Origin: Marsupella aquatica
Lineage: Eukaryota; Marchantiophyta
Direction: 5' to 3'
NCBI GenBank assembly: GCA_973895155.1
Contig: OZ316898.1
Span: forward strand, 4,154,001 to 4,218,000
Length of the DNA: 64,000 nt
Shown here: one piece after another, positions 10,354 to 20,673 of the stretch
Layout: each line of letters opens with the position of its first letter
Position numbering within the stretch: the stretch's first letter is position 1
Notes under the pieces: generated by a model
What the model saw: only the letters and a program-made list of their open reading frames with translations
Told to the model about the DNA's origin: nothing
The model's database searches: none
Program-made: the position numbers and the translations under genes

Positions 10354-11875
10354 GGGTGGAGACAGGAAAGACACTGATGGGGCCATAGAAGATGGGGCAA
10401 AGGATGCCACTAGTGAGCATGCTTCACAAGAACAAGCTGGAGAGGATGATGATGATTGGGCCACAGAAGATCTAGGGGCAGAGGATGCCACTAGTGAGCA
10501 TGCTTCACAAGAACAGGTTGGAGAGGATGATGATGATGATGCCACAAAAGATGGGGCAGAGGATGCCACTAGTGAGCATGCTTCACAAGAACAGGCTGGA
10601 GAGGATGATGATGATGGGGCCACAGAAGACAAGGCAAATTCTGATGGGGAGACAGAAGATGGGGAGACAGAAGATGGGGCCCAACATGATGGCGCCCAGG
10701 ATGACAAGGCAGAGTATGATCCTGCCAAAGAAGATGGGGAGACAGAAGATGGGGCCCAACATGATGGGGCCCAACATGACAAGGCAGAGGATGATGGGGA
10801 GGCAAAAGGCGGGGCCCAACATGATGGGGAGACAGAAGATGATGGGGCTGAAGATGATGGGGCCACAGAAGACAGGCCCGAGGATGATGGTGTCCCAGGA
10901 GATGGGCCCACAGAAGATGGGGCCCAACAAGAAGCTTCACAACAAGTATCTTCACAACAAGACAGCCAAGAAGCCACAGAAGAGAGTAAATTTGCAGAGG
11001 AACAGGAAGGAGAAGGAGGAGAGCCTATAGATGAAACTCGTTGGAAGGCATATGAGAAACGCTTTTCGGAAATTAAGGTGAGGCTACAGTCTGTGTTCTT
11101 CCTGTTCTATGCCATTTGCTGTTGTTATATTCCCTAATTCATTGTCATGTCTGATGTTCTTGCAGGGAAGGGAAAAGCAACAGCACATTAGCAGGAAAAA
11201 GGTGCCTGGTCACAAAAAACAGGCAAAGAAGGTGTCTTTCCTCAATGAAGAACACACCAGTGCACCCCTACCTGGTCTAGAATCATGGACTAAGATGAGA
11301 TGGACCCAAGAATTGGGCAAGATCATAACACATCACGTTGACAACCTGACCAAAATTATTCCTCCCTATTCAGACTTAGTTGTGGATGGGGTTAGTATTC
11401 CATTCATCAACACCTATAATGTTGGAGGCAAATACAGTAGGAACACCTGGTTGCCTTTACATGCTGCAAGGCGCAAGACCTTCAACAACATTCAAATTTG
11501 GCACTGGGTTTATCACACAAGGTAATCACCCTTTGCTCGTAACAATCTGCTCAACACTTGATTCATGTTTTGCATATGTCCTAGCTGTATGTGTAATGGT
11601 TTATGTTTTGTGGCGCAAGAAAATTGTTGTGCCTTTTCAACCTATTCATGCAGATCATCCATGGCCGGGGTACCTTTTTGTGTGGGTGGGCCTGGATGGC
11701 ATCCCAATTCTACCAAGGCATGTCGACTGCCTACTTGCAAATTGCCATACCCTCATCAATCTTCAAATTCAGAAAGCCTCGGGACAGACTTGTCCAAGCA
11801 TTGGGCCTCTAGATGACGTTTGCAAGTTCCCTCTCCTGAAATGTGATCCTGTGTCCAAGGTAGCCTTCGTGTAAG
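10354..11875 (+). pseudogene. Acidic-repeat protein gene, 5' part cut off by the CACTA-1 insertion
   Basis: Directly after the CACTA terminus a long open frame runs in from the left edge without a start. It is very rich in Asp, Glu, Gly, Ala and Thr and built on an 'EDATSEHASQEQ' unit followed by 'GETEDGAQHDGA' variants. It ends 'KRFSEIK' at a GTGAGG donor near 11077. A second exon begins after TTCTTGCAG at 11166 and runs to 11521 (basic 'SRKKVPGHKKQAKK', then 'LGKIITHHVDNLTKIIPP') with a GTAATC donor. A likely third exon follows the CATGCAG at 11653. Its best-looking frame ('CGWAWMASQFYQG') is not in phase with exon 2, so either a boundary is wrong or there is another lesion. The family is not recognised. 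The architecture resembles accessory genes of other plant transposons, but that is a guess. Confidence 0.5.
10403..10640 (+). repeat. Coding minisatellite, three units of about 78-81 bp
   Basis: Three tandem copies begin at about 10403, 10484 and 10562, each starting GATGCCACTAGTGAGCATG and encoding an acidic 26-27 residue unit. Unit length stays a multiple of three, which supports the plus-strand acidic frame over the competing frames through the same DNA. Confidence 0.8.
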
Positions 11876-12139
11876 CGTTTCCTATGTAAAGTGAACTGCC
11901 TGTTGGCAACTCTCAATACAATGAATTTTCCATATAATGGTGTAATGGTTGATTGTCCCCTCCCATAGTTTGACACAATGGTGTTTCACCCTTTTTATGC
12001 TATGGGTTATGAATGGTAGCCAAAATTGTGTGTTCGCCAATGCACTTGTCATGCCTTCACCAATAATAAAGTCAACCTATCTTGAGCAATAGCTGTATCC
12101 TGAGTTATGTTTTGACACGCACTGATATGCGACCGACAT
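11876..12139. other. Intergenic stretch between the acidic gene and the MULE region
   Basis: No gene or terminal repeat is clearly seen. It contains 'accaataataaagtc' near 12059, which could serve as a polyadenylation region for the plus-strand gene to its left. Confidence 0.35.
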
Positions 12140-12420
12140 CTCCATCCGCGTGCAAGTAATGGTTTATGTTCTGTCATCAACATACTTGGGTTTATGTCAT
12201 AAACATGTACATCGTAGTTGATGTTTTGTCATCAACATGTACACAGTAGTTTATGTTCTGTCATCAACTTCTACATAGTAGTTTATGTTCTGTCATGAAC
12301 ATACTTGGGTTTATGTTCTGGCATGGATTATGGACATAGTAGTTTATGTTCTGTCATGAGTTTTGTGTACTTTTGACCAAGTTATGGTTCATGTTTTGCA
12401 TTCACTCGCATATTATCTGT
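12140..12420 (+). repeat. Array of GTTTATGTTCTG motifs, plus orientation (left side of the MULE)
   Basis: About eight copies of GTTTATGTTCTG or near variants (GTTTATGTCAT, GTTCATGTTTTGCA) are spaced roughly 30-40 bp apart, usually followed by TCATCAACAT or TCATGAAC. Inside the neighbouring MULE the same motif is found repeatedly in the opposite orientation, so the two arrays face each other across the 3' end of the gene. Confidence 0.75.
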
Positions 12421-13089
12421 ATCACAAGACTCATTGTCAATGTGCCGCACACATATACAAGGGTTACAACAAAGGGGTATTTTCTGTTATTATTCATCAT
12501 TTTCCAAGAGAGGTACAACATTCAGATCGATATTGACATTCATGTCAATATCTCTACCACCCCCTCCAAGATGAATAACACGGTTTGGAACTACTGGCAA
12601 GGACGAATTAGCAGTCCTTCGCCGCCGCTTGCCTTCCTGATATTGTAATCCTATCCTACATAGATGCTGTCTGTTAGATTCCCTAGTTACTTTACGCTTT
12701 GAAGGCAGTGCACATGGCACCGGGCGTTCATCACATTGTATAGATGGTGCGTGAGTTTGCTGGCCTCTCTTGCCCCTATGGTAAATATCTATAACCCCCA
12801 AGCGACGCTTAGATGTCAGCCCTATAGGCCTTACAAATGCATCTGCACGACCTATATAGGCCTTCCCTGAAAGCACTTTCATTTATTGTTGAGCTTTGAG
12901 TTTGGTGAGTGTGACTTGTGATGCCAAGAATGCTTGTTCTGTGAGGTAGTCATCTCCTTCAACAATAGCCAATTGCTGATCAAAAATGTGGATTAAGTCC
13001 GCCCTCATATTTGGCTCTCTATTCTGAACAGCTACAGTAGAGTGTTGTAAAATCTGAATCACAGACAATTACAGTAAGATGCTGCTAAC

Positions 13090-13680
13090 AAACATTGGCA
13101 GAACATATTAAACAAAGGTGCAAAACATAAACTTAAACTTACGCCATCAACGTGAACATGTGCAGAACATAAACTTAAACAAACGCCGTCAACGTGAACA
13201 TGTGTAGAACATAAACCTCAACAAACGCCGTCAACAAGAACATGTGTAGAACATAAACCGCAACAAACGCCGTCAACATGGGGTATTTACAAACGACAGG
13301 AAACAACAAATAGTAACAGAAAAAAAACTGGTAACAGGAAAATGAGTGGTAATTTTTTTAAAAATTTTTTTAAAAATTTTTTTTGGGAAAAAAAAAGTTT
13401 TTTTTTCAAATTTTTTTTTCCTAGCACCCAAAGCTAGCCAAAAAATGTTGTAACTTAGATTTTTTTGAAAAATGAGACTTTTTAGAAAATATTTTGACAT
13501 GGTTAGTTTTCCTGGTAAGAGTAACTTTTTGCTGGTAATAGGAAAAATTTTCCTGGTACCAGTAAACCTGTTTCCTGTTTACTGTCACGCGTGCCATACC
13601 CGTCAACATGAACATGTGTAGAACATAAACCACAACAAACGCCGTCATCATGAAAATGTGTAGAACATAAACTTAAATAA
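13090..13680 (-). repeat. GTTTATGTTCTG motifs (minus orientation) and AT homopolymer tract in a MULE intron
   Basis: On the plus strand this reads AGAACATAAAC, repeated about seven times with flanking 'aacgccgtcaacgtgaacatgtg'. The array is interrupted at 13320-13500 by runs of A and T and a stem-like 'ggtaacagga / tcctggta' segment. The block lies between the C-terminal coding exons of the MULE. Confidence 0.7.
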
Positions 13681-14314
13681 ACTCTGTAAACTTAAACAAA
13701 GAGAGATTTGCAGAACATGAACCTGTTCAGGTTGTTGGTTGATGTCTGTGTCCTCATGGACTCCGGTTGGTTGCCCTCCTTCCGGCTCTGTTTCTTCGTG
13801 TTGAAGCAGTTCCAAATGGTCAATGCCACCCATCTAAGTACCAAACCTGGACCCTAATTGTTGTACTAGAACACCTCCATCGAAGCCTCTAAATAAGAGA
13901 GCCTTAATCTGATGTTTACACATATTTCCCTCATCCGCCCATTTACAATCATAGGAAGGAAAGTTTGAGAATATATTTCGAACAATGTGCTCCTTCCCAT
14001 CAGGCTTGGCACTTCTTACTATTGCCTGGTTGGGCAGGCTTGGATCAGGAAAATAGACTTTGTGGAATTTCATAGCATGCATGGCCTTGTGGAGGCTATT
14101 GAGGACAACCTCTTCCTTTTTGCAATTGATGACTCTCCCCCTTGCTTTGCACCGAAGCTGGTACCAAAAGAAAGGAAGCATAACCTGGAACAAAGAAGTG
14201 ACAACCCTGTCTAGACACAGAGCTCCAATGGACCCAATATTCCTCTTGATCATCTTCTTCAATGTTAAATGCCAAGCTTTAATTGCACCATTTGTATTCT
14301 GATTGGCTCGAGGC

Positions 14315-14609
14315 GTCGGGGGTTTCACTTCCACAAAAATGGCATATCACGTGCGACAAAGGATAGGGTCATTTTATTGGTTATAAGTGAAGACTTAAGA
14401 ATTTTTGTAGAAGAACAATAGGGTCTTTTAAATTCAATTTTGAGACTTATAAGAACATTAGGGCCTTTTTAATCCAATTTTTGGAATATTCCAAGAATAT
14501 TCCAACTTTATAGGGGTTAAAAAATAATTTTTTTCTTACATTTTAGGGGGTCCAAGGCCTAAAAACGTCGCAGGTGATGGGGAGGTCCCCATGTAGTGAG
14601 ACCCCCGAG
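14315..14609. mobile_element. MITE copy 1 (hAT-like, 8-bp target duplication) inside the MULE coding region
   Basis: 295 bp, flanked by the direct repeat CTCGAGGC at 14307-14314 and 14610-14617. Ends are GTCGGGGGTTTCAC and GTGAGACCCCCGAG, inverted copies of each other with few mismatches. No coding capacity. It is nearly identical to the copy at 56220 and interrupts a MULE exon between 'WMRVVQDMPRA' and 'NQNTNGAIKAWH'. Eight-base duplications are the hallmark of hAT elements; the CTCGGGGG terminus is not the classic hAT start, so the family assignment is tentative. Confidence 0.85.
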
Positions 14610-14744
14610 CTCGAGGCATGTCTTGAACAACCCTCATCCACTTTGCTGTGATTCCACAAATGCATAAAAACAATAATTAGGTGTAATCATGAGAAAACTG
14701 CCAAGAAATATGCTTGACTCATCGCAAGGAAAAATGAGTAGGTC

Positions 14745-15680
14745 GGCAGAACATGAACCTGTTCTGTGCATCCAAGTGTCTTCAAAATAAGCTAGGAATC
14801 GTTGTTCCATGTGGTACTTTGCTTGGAAGGATCGCCACTTAACTTGCATGTCTTCCTCAGTATTGGCGTACATGAGATCCCCCAGATCATCGTTCATATC
14901 CAAAAGCTTGGTTCTATTTGGTATAGTCTTGATCAAATTCTCCTTCCAAGCTCTGTATACACAAACATGTAAGTGGGTTGGGCAGAACATGAACTTCATA
15001 GGACGAGTTACAAATGTGATAACATTACTTGCAACACAAAATGTTTTCAATGTGGAAGAACATACCGTCGAACATGCCAACTGCAAAAATAAATGGGGAT
15101 ATTGGGAAAGACAACTTTCAGTGCGCTGACTTCAGCCTGAGCACAGTCAATAATGAAGCAACTAGGACTCCAATCAGGTTTGTGCGCCAAGGCTGTATCC
15201 TTTATTGCCTTCAAAAAAGTAGCGATGTGCTCAGCTGATTCAGACTGCTGGATGCACCATGCTATGGGTAATCCCATCTGGTGTTGATCAAAAGCAACGA
15301 GCGTGAAGAAAGGGAACTGCAACCGCACTGGGGTTAGAAAGGTAGAACATGAACTAGAAGACAAATAATGAACTCAAGTACATTGTGTAGTGACATGGCA
15401 GAACATGAACTACAAGACATCAAATGAAATAAGTCACATGGGCAGAACATGAACTATAATACTAGAAACAAAATATATGAAGAGTAGAACATGAACTATA
15501 ACAGAAGGGATAGACACAACAAAACATATGAAGATGGCAGAACATGAACTTCAACAAAGATACAAAATGAAGTCAACTGCATGGTCAAATAGGTGTGATG
15601 GGCAGAACATGAACCATAATTGAAGGAACAAACACAAGAAAACATATCAAGATGGCAAAACATGAACTAGAAGACATGGA
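14745..15680 (-). repeat. GTTCATGTTCTG motifs in MULE introns
   Basis: On the plus strand AGAACATGAAC recurs near 14750, 14982, 15344, 15398, 15442, 15485, 15537 and 15602, with a weaker copy at 15654. Six copies lie between 15340 and 15620 about 40-65 bp apart, inside an intron of the transposase. At 14750 and 13707 the motif starts exactly at a 5' splice site (CAG|GTTCATGTTCTG). Confidence 0.75.
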
Positions 15681-17318
15681 ATGCAATGAAATGGAGATCT
15701 TGAGGAGATGAAATGCTAATTACATACCCCATATTTATTAGTTGCAAAGGTACTATCTAACGCCAACACTGATCCATGAGATAGGGTGATCATCTGCGCT
15801 CTTTGCCAAGGTGACTGCAATGAAAGTATGAATTCCTGCTCTGGTGGGCCCGCCATGTACTCCTGTGAAAGAAGCACTCTTTCAGGATACATCCCCATCC
15901 ATTTGCGCATCGATGCCTGGTCATTATCAGACCATAGCCAGGTCTCCTTGTCAAATTTTCGTTTGAAGTTTTGAAGATCTTGTTTAGAAACCAGGTCGTC
16001 TCTCCCATCGAAAGTTAGTGACACACCAGGATCAGTGGTATTGTGTCCACAATCATCACCATCTCTTTCAAACTGCGATTGACAATGGAGGTAATAAATA
16101 TCAAGGACGGACCATCCTGCCCTCAATAAGTCCTCAAGGTGCTTCCGGATCTCTTTGGTCAACCATGGAGCAATGGTGCATTTTGGTCCCCAAGAGGGCG
16201 GCCCCAATTGTGGATCCCAATCGCCATGCACAATGTCCCCTCTTTGATTACAATGCTTTCTGCAATTGGAACACAGATTGAACATAAACCATTGCATACA
16301 AAATAAGATGGTAGACAGTAAAAACAACTATGTGCACAAAATTAGGCAAAACCTAAACTGCAGCACATAAATTCATGTGAACGTGGACCCTGCAACGGAC
16401 TTGGAGTATGCATAATTAGACAGAATGCATCCTTGCCTGTTTATGTAGGAGAGCTGAACAGTATCAGGGTTGGCCTTCATCCTCTTTGCAATGAAATGAC
16501 ACTGACATCCTCGCTTGGCATGGTTGTTGAATGCATTCTTCCGTAATCTAGGTCTACTCCCAATTCCTGATGTTGGTTTTGTTCCAGGCAGTGGAGGAAT
16601 AGCTACGCTACGCATGTCTTCCTCTTGTGGGCCATAGGAACACCAGAAGATGACATATTCTATCCAATCAGTGTTATTTGAATTAGATTTTCTTGAGGTT
16701 CTAATATGAAATGAGCTCTCAAATTTTGGATCCTTTCTGCCTTCGCCATCTTTGAAATCAGTGAGACGGTTCCATGGAATGAGAGCTTGGTCATATGGGC
16801 TCCAAACAATCTGTAGCGACAAAAATTTCCCAGCCGGTGGAATCTGTACGTACTCCCATGTTTCATGACTCATTGGATTACGCAAAGGCTCCCAACAATT
16901 ATCCTGCCACGGCGTTGGAATAACATAAACTACAAGACAAATATTTTTGGTATAGAACTCACACCGCGCGATCGGGTGCATTTGCATTGCAAGGGCAATT
17001 GAAATTGAATGGCGACGTGTTTGCAAAGTAGTACCACGATGTCTGGGGGGGAAAAATGTGGTTCTTGAGGAAGCACCGGGCCTATGGCTGCTAGTGTCAA
17101 GAGAGAGTTTAAGTTAAGATCATGATTACTATTCTAGACTGGGTAGCAGACACTACAAGGAACGGTTCCGTGGATGAAAGCACAACATCATAACCCTTTT
17201 CTCCATACCTACGGACTATTGCCTCCTTGGCAGCTACCTTGGGTCGAGTTACAAAATGAATATCTCCCAACGAGAAAGAAACGGGAGGCTCATCGGAGGG
17301 AGGTTTGTTGAGATCCAT

Positions 17319-17690
17319 CTCAATACAAGATAAAGATTGTGCAAGCCCGATCCTGCCCGTAAACTACATAAGGGTATACAATTGGCTTTATTGAATTTAA
17401 TACCGCAGTTGCAAATGCTTCTCCAAAGTGAAAAGTCATATGCTGGCGCATTATCTCTTTTTGGAGTACATGAATTCTAATAAGGAAAGGATTAGGGAGA
17501 GGAAGAATAGGTACAGGTCTGGGCATTATCGTACTATCAAATATATTCCATCCAACTAATTTTTATTCTAATGACAAGAGATAGAATCATTCAACGAAAA
17601 GATCATTCATTTCAAACAAATATCATGCATTGAGTTAACTCTAAGTATATACATGCAGATGTTTATCTTAATAGGTTGATCTTCTTTTGA
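17319..17690. other. Upstream of the MULE start; no further gene seen
   Basis: AT-rich DNA upstream of the minus-strand ATG at 17318. A 68-codon minus-strand frame at 17320-17526 has no recognised motif. It probably contains the MULE promoter. Confidence 0.35.
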
Positions 17691-17980
17691 ATGAAAATAC
17701 TATCTGAAGGTCCAACTCATACAAAATACCTCTGGCCGAGTCGAAGCTCTAAGCAAGAGTGCATGAGTGGGTCTACTTCATAAGGATTTCACCCAAAAGG
17801 GAGCATATGATGTCAAGGCATTGTTGAGCACTTTTCAACTCTTTAGAACTTAATAACCATCTCCTATCAAATGACAACACTTTCTGAAGGTCCGACTCAT
17901 ACAAAATATCCCTGGCCGAGCCGAAGCTCTAAGCAAGAGTGCATGAGTGGGTCTACTTCATAAGGGTTATATTCATAGAA
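17691..17980. repeat. Two direct copies of a roughly 95-bp unit
   Basis: Copies at about 17697-17793 and 17880-17976 share the block from 'ctgaaggtcc' through 'gggtctacttcataag' with few differences. Period is about 183 bp. A 'tatttatagtgctc' TATA-like box follows at about 18067 after a purine-pyrimidine stretch ('gagagcccctctcctc'), which together look like the remains of a retrotransposon LTR. That origin is unproven. Confidence 0.65.
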
Positions 17981-18184
17981 GAGATCATCAAGTCCAATGG
18001 ATTTTTAAGACTTCACAACTTAGTTGATGAAAAATGGGGAGTGAGGGGAGAGAGCCCCTCTCCTCTTTATTTATAGTGCTCACACCTCAAGCACACAGAT
18101 CAAGCATGGCACACGGATGGAAGCCATGTGTCACACATCCAAGGCAAGTAAGTGTGCTAGTACTGTAGTTACATGAGCGGAGCA

Positions 18185-18475
18185 ACTGTAGACAGTACAC
18201 TGTAGCATGCACACTGTAGATCGTACACTATAGCATGCATACTGTAGATCGTACACTGTAACATGCACACTGTAGATCGTACACTATAGCATGTACACTG
18301 TAGATCGTACACTGTAGCATGCACACTGTAGATCGTACACTGTAGCATGCACACTGTAGGTCTTGCACTGTAGCATGCACACTGTAGATCGAACAATATA
18401 ACATGCATACTGTAGACCGTGTACTGTAGCATGCACACTATAGGTTGTGCATTGTAGCATGCACACTATAGACTG
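18185..18475. repeat. 28-bp minisatellite, about ten units
   Basis: Tandem units built on GTAGATCGTACACTGTAG followed by CATGCACACT, drifting towards the right end. Frames through it translate to repeating 'CYSVRSTVCMLQC' peptides only because the unit lacks stops on the minus strand. Confidence 0.9.
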
Positions 18476-18479
18476 CATA

Positions 18480-18984
18480 TGCGAGAATTTAAACTACTAT
18501 CCTATACTACTAAGCTATACTTAGGAGGAACTTACTAAACAAAGAATCCCCACGACAACGAGCGCAAAGACAAAGAGCATGTGAATTGACAAATACTAGA
18601 AACATTTAGGGGGAAATGAAATCGGTGGAAATGAACAGCGGCATAACATGATATCAGGTGGCAATGGTAGAATCACACGCACCCTTTGCTTGCAATGACA
18701 ATCATGTTGGAAGTAGTGACATCACAATCCTGACACTTCAGAATGAAGCACTCATGAAAATCAATCTGCCATCATTCTACCGTGAGTTCGTGTGTAGGTG
18801 GTCCGGAAGCGCAATTGAGTGGTCTTGCAGGGTTCGACAACACTCGACTGTCGAGACGGGGCAGGGGAGGGTAGCGTTGGCAGGTCGGGGAGTCGGTTTG
18901 CACTCCCGCCCAAATTCAAAATGGATGGACGACGGACGGAAATGCAGTTTAGGCAGTCGAAGGAGAAATGGTAGAACATAAACC
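18480..18984. other. Spacer with no supported gene
   Basis: A 107-codon plus-strand frame at 18658-18981 shows no recognised domain. A single MULE-type motif (AGAACATAAAC) lies at 18974, which suggests MULE-derived DNA extends at least this far. Confidence 0.35.
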
Positions 18985-18989
18985 TAGAT

Positions 18990-19170
18990 CGCGTCGGGGA
19001 ACGGGCAGGCGACATTGGATTTCATGACAGGCAGCGTACGGGGTGCCGCTAAACTTGGAGCGCATTAACGCAGTGTTAAATGGTCACGATGGGGAACGGG
19101 CAGGCGGCATTGGATTTCATGACGGGCAGCATACCGGGTGCCGCTAAACTTGGAGCGCATTAATGCGGTG
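18990..19170. repeat. Tandem duplication of about 95 bp, GC-rich
   Basis: Two adjacent copies share 'ggggaacgggcaggcg', 'cattggatttcatgac', 'gggtgccgctaaacttgg' and 'agcgcattaa'. The copies differ at several positions. This could be the outer part of the MULE or an unrelated satellite fragment. Confidence 0.8.
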
Positions 19171-19199
19171 TTGATTTAACCTAGGGTTCAAGCTAGGAG

Positions 19200-20547
19200 A
19201 GAAATTTTAATGTGTGCCAAGACTCAAGAGTACTAGGGTATTCATACGAGAGGGCAAGGGCCCATAGGGGCAACACCTAGTTCAATGAAAGAGCCTTTGT
19301 TTTGAGATCTCATGGTTGAAATAAAACTTAGGCATGATCTAATGGTCAGACATGCTTCCCGCCCATAATGCATTTTGTAATGGGAGGAAGGACAAAAATG
19401 GGCAGGATAGTCTATTATAGTTGTAGATACCATTCATCAACTCAGTTTCTATTATAATAGTTTCTGGTTCTGGCTCCATGCCCATTAAAAAGTATAATCC
19501 AACGTTGCGCCAATTTATACAGTGGTCGTCATTCAAATATGCAGGGGCCACATTTTAGGTGACTAAACAAAAAAATGTGACCCAACCCTCCACTGTTGTC
19601 GTGACTATCCCATCTTGCCCCTTGGACACACCGTGCTTCGCCCCAACTTAACCCGTGCTCCATGGGCCGGCCTGCCCCTCCCCCACACCCTCCCTTACAT
19701 GCCGCAGCCCTCCCACCATGCCTCCCTCTATCAGTCTCTCATCCCGCGACCTCCCTTCCCTCGCTCCCCTGCTCCCTCCCTCCTTGGCTGCACCTCCCTC
19801 CCCTTGCTTGCACACCCCGACGCATTCATCCTCCCTTGGGTGACGGATGTACGGGCCGCCTCTAGCCTTGCCTTGCTTGACCTCTAACCCCCCGTCACCT
19901 CGACTCTACCTAGCTTGCCTCCTTAACCCAATGCCAAGACCCCTTGGGGCAATGGCATGGCTCATTCCATGGCCCAGCTTAATTGCTTCTTTCACCTCAA
20001 CATCTTTTACTGAGCAACATCGCTTACTTGCCCGCTTACTTGGTGATTGGCATCTTTTGGCTAACAAGGGATGTTATGTCAATGACATCTTCAAGTGACT
20101 AACAACTTACATGATCCCAAACTTTCAGATCTTATACTTGACAATGTGCATCTCTTACTAGTAACGACATCCGCTTACTACAACATCTGTGGCGCCACAA
20201 CATCGTAGTTTGAAGTTAACATTTGGGCGCCACAATATCGTTTTGCTGAACACGATCTTTTTACTTAACAATATCTTTGACATAACATTCAAGACAATCT
20301 ATTGTGCAACGCCCGGGTATTGAGGCACTGTACTACAAAAGTATTTGTGTGCAATCTACTACAATTACAACTGACTACAAGCAGAGCTGTAAGCAATGTC
20401 AAGAGGTTGTTAACCCCATCACTTATCAGTCACCCGTATAAGTAATTCAAGCTGTCTATCTGATGCTGTAAACCCTAAACATCATTAGGTAATTGACTAT
20501 TTTCACTTGATGGCGGCATAGCTAGATGAGTTGCTTTTCCACAATGT
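19200..20547. other. No gene recognised; C-rich tract inside
   Basis: 19660-19920 is strongly pyrimidine-rich (cctccc, ctcccc runs) and opens long frames in all three plus frames, a composition effect. The remaining sequence from 19900 to 20540 has short phrases around 'acaacatc' but no motif I can name. Confidence 0.4.
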
Positions 20548-20588
20548 GGGCTCAAACCTACTCGACTAACCTTGTTGAGTCACTTTTA
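20548..20588. repeat. Left flank repeat and TTTTA target duplication of the minus-strand copia element
   Basis: The sequence 'gtgggctcaaacctactcgac...gagtcactttta' stops at the element start. A close copy appears immediately right of the element at 25312-25382, and the last five bases TTTTA (20584-20588) match 25306-25310. The two flanks therefore belong to one pre-insertion repeat array split by the element. Confidence 0.75.
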
Positions 20589-20673
20589 TGTTGAGCATAG
20601 ACGACACTCGTAACGGTAAGCACATGACGTATCTAACGCGCAAGTAGTCGACACAAGAGATATGTGGTTCACC
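20589..20673 (-). repeat. Remnant of the 3' LTR (terminal 85 bp)
   Basis: Aligns with 24983-25067 of the 5' LTR at roughly 85-90 percent by eye ('gcatagacgacactcg', 'gcaagtagtcgacacaag'). It then breaks off at GGTTCACC and is followed at once by gag-derived sequence. Confidence 0.85.

Larger units (their letters stand above)
12490..17318 (-). pseudogene. Mutator-like (MULE/FAR1-type) transposase, multi-exon, disrupted
   Basis: Reads right to left from ATG 17318 ('MDLNKPPSDEPPVSF'). Next comes a domain at about 16373-17026 with a Cys/His cluster ('KRGCQCHFIAKRM'). The DDE region follows: 'GSVLALDSTFATNKYG' (first Asp, near 15740), 'TLVAFDQHQMGLPIAWC' and 'FPNIPIYFCSWHVRR' (15047-15364), then 'MQVKWRSFQAKYHMEQRF' (14800s). 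Beyond the MITE at 14315-14609 lies 'NQNTNGAIKAWHL' and a SWIM-like finger 'YDCKWADEGNMCKH', in which the first Cys of CxC is Tyr. The C-terminus is basic. Lesions seen are the MITE inside a coding exon, TAG at 13834-13836, and TAA at 12883-12885 just before an ATG. MULE transposases cut at long terminal repeats and leave 9-bp duplications; the element's own ends were not identified. Exon boundaries are approximate. Confidence 0.75.

Noticed and set aside
10403-10575. CACTAG sequences in the coding minisatellite as possible CACTA termini
   Set aside because: They recur inside the repeat unit in coding phase and lack the following AGAAACCGGGG and subterminal arrays.
10348-10977. Long minus-strand open frame rich in Ser, Pro and Ala opposite the acidic repeat gene
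   Set aside because: It is the mirror of the GAT/GAG/GAA-rich plus-strand repeat. The plus frame has splice donors, codon-periodic repeats and a continuing exon.
12140-15680. Regularly spaced short repeats as a CRISPR-like array
   Set aside because: The motif is only 12 bp, spacing is irregular, and the copies lie in introns of a eukaryotic transposase.
18169-18478. Open frames translating to repeated CYS/VHAT peptides
   Set aside because: Produced by the 28-bp minisatellite, whose length plus one base per unit cycles all frames. No start context or domain.
19615-19887. Overlapping Pro/Ser/Leu frames in all three plus frames
   Set aside because: C-rich tract with no stop codons by composition.
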